Positions 36,521 to 46,741 are shown, numbered from the stretch's first letter. The stretch: DNA of 64,000 bases from Sediminicola luteus (GCF_002514735.1 NZ_NBWU01000005.1:62001-126000), one strand, 5' to 3'. The notes: generated by a model not told the origin, from the letters alone. A program made the numbers and translations.

Positions 36521-37078
36521 ATGAATACAGTAATGAAATATGGGTTTCTTTTAGGATTGGTAGCCGTGTTGGCTTCTTGTGCCGATTCGAACCGTCCTAA
36601 CTACCAGTTCTTCCCGAATATGTATGAGTCTGTAAGCTACGAGCCCTACCAGCAAGTAGAATTCCTGCCAGGTACCATGGAAGCTATGGAGCCGGTAGAA
36701 GGAACGATTGCCCGTGGGTATATGCCATACAAATTCAGCAATAGCCCAGAAGACCGTGCCTTGGCCAAATTGGATCCAAGTCCTTTAGATTCCTTGAATA
36801 TGGAGAAAAACCTAAAGGTAGGTAAAGAGCTTTACGATATCTATTGCGCCGTTTGTCACGGTGCCAAAGGTGACGGTAACGGTATTTTGGTAGAGCGCGA
36901 AAAAATATTGGGTGTACCTTCTTATGGAGATGCCGGTAGGGAAATTACCGTGGGTGGTACCTACCATACTATCTATTACGGATTGAACTCCATGGGATCC
37001 TATGCCAACCAATTGAATCCAACCGAGCGCTGGCAAGTGTCGGAATACGTGGTGAAATTGAAAAATGATTTAAAATAA
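36521..37078 (+). CDS. actE: Alternative complex III mono-haem cytochrome ActE (lipoprotein)
   Basis: 185 residues. A lipoprotein signal ends in VLASC (Cys20); the mature part has one haem c site, CAVCHGAKGDGNG (C109-H113). ActE is the lipid-anchored cytochrome that accepts electrons from ActA. The MPYKFSNSPEDRALA and Met-containing LNSMGSYANQLNPTERW segments fit the family. Between actD and actF. Confidence 0.94.
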   Translation: MNTVMKYGFLLGLVAVLASCADSNRPNYQFFPNMYESVSYEPYQQVEFLPGTMEAMEPVEGTIARGYMPYKFSNSPEDRALAKLDPSPLDSLNMEKNLKVGKELYDIYCAVCHGAKGDGNGILVEREKILGVPSYGDAGREITVGGTYHTIYYGLNSMGSYANQLNPTERWQVSEYVVKLKNDLK

Positions 37079-37096
37079 TATCTATATACTGATCGT

Positions 37097-38419
37097 ATGT
37101 ATACCTTTTCGAGTAAGCTTAAAATAGCCTCATTTGTTTTAATGATCGTAGGTGCCTTGGCCATAGGTTATGGCTTTTTGTCGTCTCCTTCTACTGTTGA
37201 GGAAGCCAAGGCCTTGGTTGCTGCCCACGACGATGGTCATGGCGATGCCCATGCCGCACCGGCCGCTCATGGAGAACATGCTTCTGCCGAGGCCCACGAC
37301 GACGGACATAGCGCTGAGCACGATGCCCACCTTTTGAGCCAATTTAAAAACAGGCCTTGGGCCGCCTTGTATGTAGGCGCCTTCTTCTTTATGATGATCG
37401 CTTTGGGCGTTTTGGCCTTTTATGCCATTCAAAGGGCCGCCCAGGCGGGATGGTCACCCTTACTTTTCCGGGTTATGGAAAGTATAACCTCCTATATCGT
37501 ACCTGGCGGGATTATCGTATTCGTGATTTTGGTACTTTCAGGTATGCATATGAACCACCTTTTCGTGTGGATGGATGCCGATGTAGTGGCTAACGATCAC
37601 TTGTTACAAGGAAAACAAGGGTATTTGAACGTACCTTTCTTCTTAATCCGCGCCGCTGTATATTTAGCGGGTTGGATCGCTTACCGTACCATTTCTAGGA
37701 AATTATCCCTAAAGCAGGATAATGCCGAGGATACCAAAAGCTACCGAATGAACTTTAAGGTTTCTGCCGGATTCTTGGTATTCTTCTTGGTTTCTGAGTC
37801 CATGATGTCTTGGGACTGGATTATGAGTGTAGATCCGCACTGGTTCTCTACGCTTTTCGGATGGTATGTATTTGCCTCTATGTTCGTTTCCGGTATTACC
37901 GTAATCGCCATGGTAACCATCTACTTAAAATCTAAAGGATATTTAGAGCAAGTGAACAATAGCCATATCCACGATTTGGCCAAGTTCATGTTCGGTATCT
38001 CTATCTTCTGGACTTACCTATGGTTCTCACAGTTTATGTTGATTTGGTATTCCAACATTCCGGAAGAGGTAACTTATTTCATTACAAGGATCGAAGATTA
38101 TAAACTACCCTTCTTTGGAATGGTAGCCTTGAATTTCATCTTCCCATTGTTGGTGTTGATGAACAGTGACTACAAGCGTATCAACTGGTTCGTTATCATG
38201 ACCGGTCTGATCATCCTTTTCGGTCACTATATAGATATTTTCAATATGATTATGCCTGCTACCGTAGGAGATCAATGGGGTATCGGTGTACCTGAGATCG
38301 GGGCCGTGCTTTTCTTTGCCGGAGCCTTTATCTTTACCGTGTTCACCACCCTTACCAAAGCACCATTAGTGCCTAAAGGGAACCCGTTTATTGAAGAAAG
38401 TAAGCATTTTCATTATTAA
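37097..38419 (+). CDS. actF: Alternative complex III membrane subunit ActF with His-rich insert
   Basis: 440 residues with about ten membrane helices, a second NrfD-like subunit. After helix 1 (about 10-28) comes an unusual segment, residues 44-78, with nine histidines plus Asp/Ala/Glu (HDDGHGDAHAAP.. and HDDGHSAEHDAH). The rest is typical (ESMMSWDWIMSVDPHWFSTLFGWYVF; SNIPEEVTYFITRI). Last of the act genes; 30 bp before coxB. Confidence 0.93.
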   Translation: MYTFSSKLKIASFVLMIVGALAIGYGFLSSPSTVEEAKALVAAHDDGHGDAHAAPAAHGEHASAEAHDDGHSAEHDAHLLSQFKNRPWAALYVGAFFFMMIALGVLAFYAIQRAAQAGWSPLLFRVMESITSYIVPGGIIVFVILVLSGMHMNHLFVWMDADVVANDHLLQGKQGYLNVPFFLIRAAVYLAGWIAYRTISRKLSLKQDNAEDTKSYRMNFKVSAGFLVFFLVSESMMSWDWIMSVDPHWFSTLFGWYVFASMFVSGITVIAMVTIYLKSKGYLEQVNNSHIHDLAKFMFGISIFWTYLWFSQFMLIWYSNIPEEVTYFITRIEDYKLPFFGMVALNFIFPLLVLMNSDYKRINWFVIMTGLIILFGHYIDIFNMIMPATVGDQWGIGVPEIGAVLFFAGAFIFTVFTTLTKAPLVPKGNPFIEESKHFHY

Positions 38420-38449
38420 TCAGTAGTTAAGAATAATACAGACGTACCA

Positions 38450-39508
38450 ATGGTTTCAACCTTATTGACATTATCTGTTTTGGTTTTGGTGGGCATCGCC
38501 ATCTGGCAGATGACCAAAATCTTCGAATTGTCCCAGTTCCAAACAGAGAACTCGCAAGTAGCCAATGATAAGGACAACAAAATGAACGGATATTTGATGT
38601 TCGCTTTCCTTATCTTCATCTATGGTATTACCATTTTCAGCTTGGTAAAGTACACCAAGGTCCTTTTGCCTGAAGCAGCCTCTGCCCACGGAAGTGATTA
38701 TGACACTTTGATGTGGATTTCGATGGCCATCATCTTCTTTGTACAGACCCTTACCCAAGCGCTTTTACATTACTTTGCTTATAAATATCACGGTAAAGAA
38801 GGTCGTAAGGCCTTGTTCTTCGCCGACAACGATAAATTAGAGCTTATTTGGACCATTATTCCGGTAATTACCTTGGCTGGTCTTATCCTTTACGGATTGT
38901 ATACTTGGACCGAGATTATGTTCGATAATGCCGAAGACGATCCCATTACCATCGAATTGTATGCCCAACAGTTTAACTGGACGGCCCGTTATGCCGGTGA
39001 GGATAATGTTTTGGGTGATGCCAATGTTCGCTTGATCGATATCGATAACGCCAATATCTTGGGTATCGATACCGCCGATCCGAATGCCAATGACGATGTT
39101 ATCGTTAAGGAAATACATATTCCGGTCGGGAGAAAAGTACACTTTAAAATGCGTTCGCAAGACGTGTTGCACTCCGCTTATTTCCCACACTTCCGTGCAC
39201 AAATGAACTGTGTGCCCGGAATGGTGACCGAATTCGCTTTTACCCCTACCATCACTACGGCCGATATGCGTCAAAAGAAAGAAATTCAGGATAAGGTAAA
39301 ACGAATTAATGCCATCCGTGCCGAAAAAGCGGCCAAAGGTGAGCCTAATTCAGATCCATGGGAATTTGATTACGTATTGCTATGTAACAAGATCTGTGGT
39401 AAATCGCACTACAATATGCAAATGCGTATCGTAGTAGAGACCGAAGAAGAATATAACAAATGGATGGCCGAACAATCTACTTTCGGTAAGAGTATCGCCG
39501 CCAACTAA
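38450..39508 (+). CDS. coxB: Cytochrome c oxidase subunit II
   Basis: 352 residues. The periplasmic CuA domain is intact: LHSAYFPHFRAQMNC (His ligand region), then CNKICGKSHYNMQM, giving the C-x3-C-x3-H-x2-M ligand set. Four hydrophobic segments (about 3-21, 47-66, 86-108, 130-150) are seen rather than the usual two, the first pair being an N-terminal addition. Delivers electrons to subunit I. Immediately after the ACIII genes, consistent with an ACIII-oxidase supercomplex. Confidence 0.95.
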   Translation: MVSTLLTLSVLVLVGIAIWQMTKIFELSQFQTENSQVANDKDNKMNGYLMFAFLIFIYGITIFSLVKYTKVLLPEAASAHGSDYDTLMWISMAIIFFVQTLTQALLHYFAYKYHGKEGRKALFFADNDKLELIWTIIPVITLAGLILYGLYTWTEIMFDNAEDDPITIELYAQQFNWTARYAGEDNVLGDANVRLIDIDNANILGIDTADPNANDDVIVKEIHIPVGRKVHFKMRSQDVLHSAYFPHFRAQMNCVPGMVTEFAFTPTITTADMRQKKEIQDKVKRINAIRAEKAAKGEPNSDPWEFDYVLLCNKICGKSHYNMQMRIVVETEEEYNKWMAEQSTFGKSIAAN

Positions 39509-39544
39509 GAAAGAGTATTAGCTAACAGAATATAACTAATAGAT

Positions 39545-41332
39545 ATGTCAGGAGCACATGATCATCACCATAAAGAGACTTTTATAACAAAGTACATCTT
39601 TAGCCTGGATCATAAAATGATTTCCAAGCAATACCTGATTACAGGCCTTATTATGGGCTTTATCGGAATTGCGATGTCTTTATTGTTCAGGATGCAGTTG
39701 GCTTGGCCAGGTGAATCTTTTCCGATTTTCGAGACCCTTTTGGGTAAATGGGCACCGGGTGGTGTTATGGATGCCGACGTGTATCTGGCCTTGGTAACCA
39801 TTCACGGTACCATAATGGTATTCTTTGTATTGACCGCCGGATTAAGTGGTACCTTTAGTAACTTGTTGATTCCGTTGCAGATTGGGGCCCGTGATATGGC
39901 TTCCGGACTATTGAACATGATTTCGTACTGGTTGTTTTTCCTGTCCAGTGTTATCATGATCATCTCCTTGTTCGTTGAAGCAGGACCTGCTGCAGCCGGT
40001 TGGACGATTTATCCGCCGCTATCGGCCTTGCCACAGGCACAAGGTGGTTCCGGAATGGGTATGACCCTTTGGTTGGTATCCATGGCCATCTTCATCGCTT
40101 CATCACTCTTAGGTTCCTTGAACTATATCGTAACGGTATTGAATTTGCGTACCAAAGGTATGAGCATGACGCGTTTGCCTTTGACCATTTGGGCCTTTTT
40201 CGTAACCGCGGTAATCGGTGTGGTTTCTTTCCCGGTACTATTATCAGCTGCCTTGCTGTTGATCATGGATAGAAGCTTTGGTACTTCTTTCTTCCTTTCG
40301 GATATCTTTATCCAAGGTGAGGTATTGCACTACCAAGGTGGTTCACCCGTATTGTTCGAGCATTTATTCTGGTTCCTAGGTCACCCTGAGGTATATATCG
40401 TATTGTTACCGGCCTTGGGTATTACTTCCGAAGTAATGTCTACCAATGCGCGTAAACCTATTTTCGGTTACCGTGCCATGGTTGCCTCTATTTTGGCCAT
40501 TGCTTTCTTATCTACGATTGTATGGGGTCACCATATGTTCGTATCCGGAATGAATCCGTTCCTAGGGTCTGTATTTACCTTTACAACTCTTTTGATCGCT
40601 ATTCCTTCTGCGGTTAAAGCCTTTAACTATATTACTACCTTATGGAAGGGTAACCTGCAGATGAACCCTGCCATGTTATTCTCTATCGGTTTGGTTTCTA
40701 CCTTTATAACAGGTGGTCTTACCGGTATCATCCTTGGGGATAGTACCTTGGATATTAACGTGCATGATACGTATTTCGTGGTAGCTCACTTCCACTTGGT
40801 AATGGGTATTTCCGCATTATACGGTTTATTCGCTGGAGTGTACCACTGGTTCCCTAAGATGTACGGGCGTATGTTGAACAAAAATCTTGGGTTTATCCAC
40901 TTCTGGATTACCGCAGTCTGTGCCTATGGGGTATTCTTCCCAATGCACTTTGTGGGTATGGCGGGTGTACCACGTCGTTACTATGAGAACACCGCTTTCC
41001 CTATGTTCGACGATTTGACCGATGTGCAGATTTTGATAACTACTTTCGCCATTATCGCCGGATTTGCCCAGTTGGTGTTCGTTTACAACTTTATCCATTC
41101 TATTTTCTACGGAAAGCCTGCTACACAGAATCCGTGGAAATCGAATACTATGGAATGGACGACGCCGGTTGAGCGTATCCACGGAAACTGGCCAGGTGAA
41201 ATTCCTGAAGTTCACCGTTGGGCTTATGATTATAGTAAGACCAATAAAGATGGGGAGTATGTAATCCCCGGTCAGGATTTTGTGCCGCAGACCGTGCCAT
41301 TGCAAGATAATGAAGAGGAAATGCATCACTAA
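39545..41332 (+). CDS. coxA: Cytochrome c oxidase subunit I
   Basis: 595 residues, twelve or more membrane helices. Haem-copper ligand motifs are present: FWFLGHPEVYIVLLP (CuB His and cross-linked Tyr), WGHHMFVSGMNP (two CuB His), and HDTYFVVAHFHLVMG (haem a3 and a ligands). It reduces O2 to water and pumps protons. The HDHHHKET N-terminus is His-rich. Followed by a strong terminator that closes the cluster. Subunit III and haem O synthase lie 21 kb away at 62.4-63.9 kb. Confidence 0.97.
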   Translation: MSGAHDHHHKETFITKYIFSLDHKMISKQYLITGLIMGFIGIAMSLLFRMQLAWPGESFPIFETLLGKWAPGGVMDADVYLALVTIHGTIMVFFVLTAGLSGTFSNLLIPLQIGARDMASGLLNMISYWLFFLSSVIMIISLFVEAGPAAAGWTIYPPLSALPQAQGGSGMGMTLWLVSMAIFIASSLLGSLNYIVTVLNLRTKGMSMTRLPLTIWAFFVTAVIGVVSFPVLLSAALLLIMDRSFGTSFFLSDIFIQGEVLHYQGGSPVLFEHLFWFLGHPEVYIVLLPALGITSEVMSTNARKPIFGYRAMVASILAIAFLSTIVWGHHMFVSGMNPFLGSVFTFTTLLIAIPSAVKAFNYITTLWKGNLQMNPAMLFSIGLVSTFITGGLTGIILGDSTLDINVHDTYFVVAHFHLVMGISALYGLFAGVYHWFPKMYGRMLNKNLGFIHFWITAVCAYGVFFPMHFVGMAGVPRRYYENTAFPMFDDLTDVQILITTFAIIAGFAQLVFVYNFIHSIFYGKPATQNPWKSNTMEWTTPVERIHGNWPGEIPEVHRWAYDYSKTNKDGEYVIPGQDFVPQTVPLQDNEEEMHH

Positions 41333-41354
41333 GATCGATGTATCCAAAATAAAG

Positions 41355-41387
41355 AAGGGCTTCCGTTTCGGAGGCCCTTTTCGTTTT
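41355..41387 (+). terminator. Terminator of the act-cox cluster
   Basis: AAGGGCTTCCG / CGGAGGCCCTT, an 11-pair stem (with G-U) and TTT loop, followed by TTCGTTTT. Located 22 bases after coxA. Confidence 0.85.
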
Positions 41388-41445
41388 ACGTAACTTTTTG
41401 ATTAGTTTGGTGTCTTAATGGTAACAGAAGTATAAATCACGAGAT

Positions 41446-42267
41446 ATGAAAGCCAAAATAACGATACTACTGGCCCTTGGTGTGGGTTTGCTCACCTTCG
41501 GTCAAAAGAAACCCAGTATTAAAGGAAGCAGGGTTGTGGTACAACAGGAAACCGATCTAAACGCCTTCCATACGGTACGTTTGGAAGACGAGCTGGAAAT
41601 CACCCTAAAAAAAGGGGGAGAAGGTGTTTTCGTAAATGCCGACGATAACCTTCATGAGTTATTGAATTTCGATGTTACCGATAGCATACTTACCATAAGT
41701 TGTTTTTACAAAATAAAAGGTAAGAAGAAACTCGAGATCAATGTATCCTATAAATCCTTGAAGAAGCTGCATATCATTCAAGGTACCCTAAAAACCGTAT
41801 CCCCGATCGATTCAGATAAGGTAGCAGTCCTTATTTCAGATAATGGTCGTTTTGAAGGCGAGGTGCATGGCGATTTGGTTACTTGGGAAATGATGGACAA
41901 TGCCCGGGCCAAAGCCCAGATAAAAGCCGATAGCTTATCGTTGGCATTAACCGATAAGATTGTATTGGATGGCGTGGTAGATGCCCAAGAAATTGCAGGT
42001 AACCTACAAGGCAATGCCAAATGCGACCTTACGGGTACGGTACATAGTACGACAATGCAGCTACAGGGAAATGCCTCGGCGCGTATGGAAAAGTGTATTG
42101 CCGAGATGGCCAAACTTACCCTTGGGGGTAAGTCCGATGTTCGCGTGCAGGCCAACCAGCAATTGAATTTAGAATTATCGGGGAGCAGCAGGACCGAAGT
42201 TTATGGCGAACCTGCCATTACCCTGAACGGATTCTTCGATACCGCACAGTTACTGAAGAAGAATTAG
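41446..42267 (+). CDS. GIN-domain (DUF2807) secreted protein
   Basis: 273 residues. A signal peptide (1-19, LGVGLLTFGQ) precedes a beta-helix-like head-GIN domain typical of Bacteroidota (DLNAFHTVRLEDELEITLKKGGEGVFVNADDNL; VHSTTMQLQGNASARMEKC; LNLELSGSSRTEVYGEP). Often annotated as auto-transporter adhesin head, but the function is not established. Monocistronic, followed by ruvB. Confidence 0.85.
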   Translation: MKAKITILLALGVGLLTFGQKKPSIKGSRVVVQQETDLNAFHTVRLEDELEITLKKGGEGVFVNADDNLHELLNFDVTDSILTISCFYKIKGKKKLEINVSYKSLKKLHIIQGTLKTVSPIDSDKVAVLISDNGRFEGEVHGDLVTWEMMDNARAKAQIKADSLSLALTDKIVLDGVVDAQEIAGNLQGNAKCDLTGTVHSTTMQLQGNASARMEKCIAEMAKLTLGGKSDVRVQANQQLNLELSGSSRTEVYGEPAITLNGFFDTAQLLKKN

Positions 42268-42296
42268 AGGTGGCTATCTAAACCAGCCTTTTCCTT

Positions 42297-42304
42297 TATA
42301 TTTG
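42297..42304 (+). promoter_or_regulatory. Promoter -7 box of ruvB
   Basis: TATATTTG, a perfect TAnnTTTG box ending only five bases before the ruvB ATG at 42310. Expected transcription starts at about 42308-42310, so the mRNA may be leaderless. No good -33 TTG. Confidence 0.5.
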
Positions 42305-42309
42305 TGGGT

Positions 42310-43335
42310 ATGAACGAGCACTTAGATCCCACATCGGCCCATTTTTCCCATGAGGAAATGGATATTGAAAGGGCCTTACGTCCTTTAAGTTTTGACGATT
42401 TTACGGGACAGGAACAGGTGCTCGAAAACCTTAAGGTATTCGTAGAGGCCGCCAATATGCGTGGCGAGGCCTTGGACCATACCTTGTTCCATGGCCCTCC
42501 CGGTTTGGGAAAGACAACCTTGGCCCATATTTTGGCCAATGAATTGGGGGTGGGGATCAAAATTACCTCAGGCCCGGTTTTGGACAAACCCGGTGATTTG
42601 GCGGGTCTTTTGACCAATCTCCAGGAGCGCGATGTGCTTTTTATAGACGAAATCCATAGGTTGAGCCCAGTGGTTGAAGAATACCTCTATTCGGCCATGG
42701 AAGACTATAAGATTGATATCATGATCGAATCGGGTCCCAATGCGAGAACGGTGCAGATTCATTTAGCGCCATTTACCTTAATCGGCGCCACAACAAGATC
42801 CGGATTGCTTACCGCACCTATGCGTGCCCGTTTTGGAATCCAGAGCCGATTACAATACTACAGTACCGAATTATTGGCGACTATTGTGGATCGTTCTGCC
42901 GAAATATTAAAAGTTCCTATTGATTATGAAGCCGCCATCGAAATCGCGGGCCGATCTAGGGGAACCCCACGTATCTGTAACGCACTCTTGCGCCGGGTAC
43001 GTGATTTTGCCCAAATCAAAGGGAACGGACATATCGATATGGCCATTGCCAAGTATGGTTTAAAGGCGCTGAACGTAGATGCCCACGGCCTCGATGAAAT
43101 GGACAATAAGATATTGGCCACCATTATCGATAAATTCAAAGGCGGACCTGTAGGGATGAGTACTTTGGCCACGGCCGTTTCGGAGAGTGGGGAAACTTTG
43201 GAAGAGGTATACGAACCCTTTTTGATACAACAAGGCTTTATCGTACGTACCCCGCGCGGTCGCGAGGTAACGGAACTGGCCTATAAACACCTAGGCCGAT
43301 CCCGCGGCGACATTCAAGGTGGGTTGTTTGGGTAA
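42310..43335 (+). CDS. ruvB: Holliday junction branch migration helicase RuvB
   Basis: 341 residues. AAA+ motor of the RuvAB complex. Motifs: Walker [13 protein letters not shown], Walker [11 protein letters not shown], sensor region [20 protein letters not shown], and C-terminal winged helix ([20 protein letters not shown]). A GTG at 42304 is in frame but lies within the promoter-like TATATTTG, so ATG 42310 is chosen. ruvA lies about 4 kb away at 47.4 kb. Confidence 0.97.
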   Translation: MNEHLDPTSAHFSHEEMDIERALRPLSFDDFTGQEQVLENLKVFVEAANMRGEALDHTLFHGPPGLGKTTLAHILANELGVGIKITSGPVLDKPGDLAGLLTNLQERDVLFIDEIHRLSPVVEEYLYSAMEDYKIDIMIESGPNARTVQIHLAPFTLIGATTRSGLLTAPMRARFGIQSRLQYYSTELLATIVDRSAEILKVPIDYEAAIEIAGRSRGTPRICNALLRRVRDFAQIKGNGHIDMAIAKYGLKALNVDAHGLDEMDNKILATIIDKFKGGPVGMSTLATAVSESGETLEEVYEPFLIQQGFIVRTPRGREVTELAYKHLGRSRGDIQGGLFG

Positions 43336-43393
43336 TCTTGTCAATGCACTGTCATTTCGACCTTGGGGAGAAATCACATAAAAAGGGAGCACC

Positions 43394-44332
43394 ATCAACC
43401 TAAAACAAACCTATAGCGACCTGATCAAAACCGAAGCCAAACGCCTCGGGTTTTTGGCATGTGGCGTCTCCAAAGCAGATTTTTTGGAAGAAGAGGCCCC
43501 GCGATTGGAACAATGGCTCCAAAAAGGCATGCACGGCCAAATGGGGTATATGGAAAACCATTTTGATAAACGCCTCGATCCCCGAAAATTGGTGCCGGGG
43601 GCCAAATCGGTGGTTTCCTTGTTGTTAAATTACTTTCCAGAGAACCAGCAGCGCCAAGATGCCTACAAAATCTCGAAATATGCTTATGGCCAAGATTACC
43701 ACCATGTGATCAAAGGGAAACTACGTGAATTGCATCATTTTATAACTACCGAAATCGGGGAGGTCGGCGGAAGGGCTTTTGTAGATTCGGCCCCGGTACT
43801 CGATAAGGCCTGGGCGGCCAAAAGTGGTTTGGGCTGGATTGGTAAACACTCCAACCTTTTGAGTAAACAAACCGGCTCTTTTTATTTTATTGCCGAACTT
43901 ATTTTAGATCTAGACTTGGAACCCGATGGGCCTACTACCGATCATTGCGGCCAGTGTACCGCCTGTATCGATGCTTGCCCTACCCAAGCGATCGTGGCGC
44001 CCTATGTGGTCGATGGATCGCGATGTATTTCTTATTTCACCATAGAGTTAAAAGAAGCTATCCCTGCCGAATTCAAAAACCAACTAGACGACTGGATGTT
44101 CGGCTGCGATGTTTGCCAGGATGTTTGTCCGTGGAACCGTTTTGCTACCCCCCATAACCAATCCGAATTTGAACCGCATCCGGATTTACTGAACATGGGC
44201 AAGTCCGATTGGGACGAAATTACCGAAGAAGTATTCCGGACCGTTTTTAAAAAATCCGCTGTAAAACGCACCAAATTCTCCGGGCTCACCCGAAACATCC
44301 GATTTCTGCATAACCACCAAAATGGGAAGTAG
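43394..44332 (+). CDS. queG: Epoxyqueuosine reductase QueG, apparently lacking a canonical start codon
   Basis: 312 residues if read from ATC at 43394, the normal length. QueG is a cobalamin- and 4Fe-4S-dependent enzyme finishing tRNA queuosine. Clusters [16 protein letters not shown] and [11 protein letters not shown], and [24 protein letters not shown] are diagnostic. The frame is open from 43382, and the conserved-looking N-terminus ([23 protein letters not shown]) begins after ATC at 43394. No in-frame ATG, GTG or TTG exists before TTG 43454, which would remove 20 residues; a CTG at 43421 is another option. GGAG at 43386-43389 precedes the ATC by 4 nt. Confidence 0.9.
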   Translation: MNLKQTYSDLIKTEAKRLGFLACGVSKADFLEEEAPRLEQWLQKGMHGQMGYMENHFDKRLDPRKLVPGAKSVVSLLLNYFPENQQRQDAYKISKYAYGQDYHHVIKGKLRELHHFITTEIGEVGGRAFVDSAPVLDKAWAAKSGLGWIGKHSNLLSKQTGSFYFIAELILDLDLEPDGPTTDHCGQCTACIDACPTQAIVAPYVVDGSRCISYFTIELKEAIPAEFKNQLDDWMFGCDVCQDVCPWNRFATPHNQSEFEPHPDLLNMGKSDWDEITEEVFRTVFKKSAVKRTKFSGLTRNIRFLHNHQNGK

Positions 44333-44417
44333 AGGTTTTTGAATCGTTGATAATAAATAGGTTATAGATCTAGGTGCAAAGGGGTAGTTTTCGATTCCTC
44401 CATTCTATAGAGAACCG

Positions 44418-44425
44418 TACCTTTG
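44418..44425 (+). promoter_or_regulatory. Promoter -7 box of maeB
   Basis: TACCTTTG matches TAnnTTTG and lies 18 bases before the maeB ATG. An in-frame TTG at 44423 falls inside the box, arguing against it as start. The -33 element is not evident. Confidence 0.5.
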
Positions 44426-44443
44426 CAGCTTAATCCGTCGGAT

Positions 44444-46741
44444 ATGAATGAGCAGCAGAAAAGGAGACAGGCTTTGGTATACCATGCCAAACCCCAACCT
44501 GGAAAAATAAAGATAGTACCCACCAAACCTTACGCGACCCAAATGGATCTTGCCTTGGCCTATTCCCCCGGGGTGGCCGAGCCTTGTTTGGAAATCGCCA
44601 AAGACGTAGAAAACGTATATCGTTATACCGCCAAAGGAAATATGGTGGCCATTATCTCGAATGGAACTGCGGTTTTGGGCTTGGGCGATATTGGCCCGGA
44701 AGCTTCCAAGCCGGTTATGGAAGGCAAAGGCCTGCTGTTCAAGATTTTTGCCGATATAGATGGAATCGATATCGAGCTCGATACCAAAGATGTAGATAAG
44801 TTCGTAGAGACCGTAAAAACCATAGCTCCTACTTTTGGGGGTATCAACTTGGAAGACATTAAAGCGCCGGAAGCCTTTGAGATCGAACGGCGCCTTAAAG
44901 AAGAGCTTGATATTCCGGTCATGCACGACGATCAGCACGGTACGGCCATTATCTCGGCGGCCGCATTATTGAATGCAGCGGAATTGGCCGGTAAAAAAAT
45001 GGCAGACCTAAAGATCGTGATCAGTGGGGCAGGGGCTGCGGCTATTTCCTGCTCTAGGCTTTATAAGGCATTCGGTACCCGTGCCGAGAATATGGTAATG
45101 TTGGATAGTAAAGGGGTTATCCGACAAGATCGTGAGAACCTTACCAAGGAAAAGGAAGAGTTCGCTACCCATAGAAAAATAGATACCCTAGAAGAAGCGA
45201 TGGTAAATGCCGATGTATTTATCGGACTTTCCATTGCCGATATCGTGAGTCCGGCCATGCTCGAATCTATGGCCAAAGACCCTATTGTTTTCGCCATGGC
45301 CAATCCGAACCCTGAGATTGCCTACGATTTGGCCTGTAAGACCCGTAAAGATATTATCATGGCAACGGGGCGTTCCGATCACCCGAACCAGGTGAACAAT
45401 GTATTGGGCTTCCCTTTTATTTTCAGGGGTGCCTTGGATGTGAGGGCCACCAAGATCAATGAAGAAATGAAAATGGCCGCGGTACGGGCCTTGGCCGAAT
45501 TGGCCAAAGAACCAGTACCGGAGCAAGTGAATATTGCCTATGGTGAAAAAAGCCTAGGTTTTGGTACCGAGTATATTATCCCGAAACCGTTTGATCCTCG
45601 CTTAATATCGACCATTCCACTAGCGGTGGCCAAAGCGGCTATAGAAAGTGGCGTGGCCCAGGCACCAATTGAAGACTGGGATCGTTACGAAGAAGAATTG
45701 CTAAAACGCTCGGGTAGTGACAATAAAGTGGTTCGTCTTATGCACAACCGTGCTAAACTGAACCCGAAGAAAATCATCTTTGCCGAGGCCGATAACCTCG
45801 ACGTACTAAAAGCCGCCCAAACGGTTTACGACGAAGGTATCGCCACACCGATCCTTTTGGGGAATCGTGAGATTATTGAAGAGCTACAACAAGAAATAGG
45901 GTTCGATGGCGAGTGTATGATCATCGATCCCCATATGGATGAATCCAAGGCGACCCGAGAACGTTATGCCCAAAAATTCTTTGAGCAGCGTAACCGCAGG
46001 GGTGTCACCTTATACCAGGCCCAGATTAAGATGCGCGAACGCAACTATTTTGGTTCCATGATGGTGCTCGAAGGGGAGGCCGATGGAATGGTTTCCGGAT
46101 ATACCCGGGCCTATTCTACCGTAATCAAACCTATTTTTGAAGTCATCGGTCGTGCCAAAGGGGTTGAGAAAGTGGCCACCGTAAACATTATGGTTACCGA
46201 TAAAGGGCCTTTGTTATTGGCCGATACCTCTATAAACATAGACCCAAGTTCGGAAGATATTGCCGAAATCGCCAAAATGACGGCCAATGTAGGTAAAGCC
46301 TTTGGTTTTGATCCGGCCATGGCCTTGTTATCTTACGCCAACTTTGGCTCTTCCAACCATCCGAATGCCATAAAAATGAGAAGGGCGGTTAAGCAGTTAC
46401 ATGAAGAATGTCCCGATTTGGCGGTAGATGGTGAAATCCAAATCGATTTTGCCTTGAATAGGGAGCTAAGTCAAAGTCAGTTTCCCTTTTCACGATTGGC
46501 TGGTAAAAAGGCCAATACCCTTATTTTTCCGAATTTGGAGTCGGCCAACATTACTTATAAACTTCTAAAGGAGGTGAATAAAGCCGATTCGATCGGACCT
46601 ATTATGATGGGGTTACGCAAATCGGTGCACGTGTTACAATTAGGTGCCAGTGTCGATGAAATCGTTAATATGGCAGCTGTAGCCGTAATCGATGCCCAGG
46701 AACGTGAGAAACGTAAAAAAGCCCATTTGAATAAACAATAG
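44444..46741 (+). CDS. maeB: NADP-dependent malic enzyme, phosphotransacetylase fusion
   Basis: 765 residues. Residues 1 to about 425 are malic enzyme (ALAYSPGVAEPCLEIAKD, VMHDDQHGTAIISAAALLNA, IVISGAGAAAISC nucleotide site), decarboxylating malate to pyruvate. Residues about 430-765 are a phosphate acetyl/butyryltransferase-like domain (IIFAEADNLDVLKAAQTVYDEG, FGSMMVLEGEADGMVSGYTR), probably regulatory as in other MaeB proteins. ATG 44444 chosen over an upstream TTG inside the promoter box. Monocistronic; no clear terminator, the following 680 bases are repeat-rich. Confidence 0.95.
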   Translation: MNEQQKRRQALVYHAKPQPGKIKIVPTKPYATQMDLALAYSPGVAEPCLEIAKDVENVYRYTAKGNMVAIISNGTAVLGLGDIGPEASKPVMEGKGLLFKIFADIDGIDIELDTKDVDKFVETVKTIAPTFGGINLEDIKAPEAFEIERRLKEELDIPVMHDDQHGTAIISAAALLNAAELAGKKMADLKIVISGAGAAAISCSRLYKAFGTRAENMVMLDSKGVIRQDRENLTKEKEEFATHRKIDTLEEAMVNADVFIGLSIADIVSPAMLESMAKDPIVFAMANPNPEIAYDLACKTRKDIIMATGRSDHPNQVNNVLGFPFIFRGALDVRATKINEEMKMAAVRALAELAKEPVPEQVNIAYGEKSLGFGTEYIIPKPFDPRLISTIPLAVAKAAIESGVAQAPIEDWDRYEEELLKRSGSDNKVVRLMHNRAKLNPKKIIFAEADNLDVLKAAQTVYDEGIATPILLGNREIIEELQQEIGFDGECMIIDPHMDESKATRERYAQKFFEQRNRRGVTLYQAQIKMRERNYFGSMMVLEGEADGMVSGYTRAYSTVIKPIFEVIGRAKGVEKVATVNIMVTDKGPLLLADTSINIDPSSEDIAEIAKMTANVGKAFGFDPAMALLSYANFGSSNHPNAIKMRRAVKQLHEECPDLAVDGEIQIDFALNRELSQSQFPFSRLAGKKANTLIFPNLESANITYKLLKEVNKADSIGPIMMGLRKSVHVLQLGASVDEIVNMAAVAVIDAQEREKRKKAHLNKQ

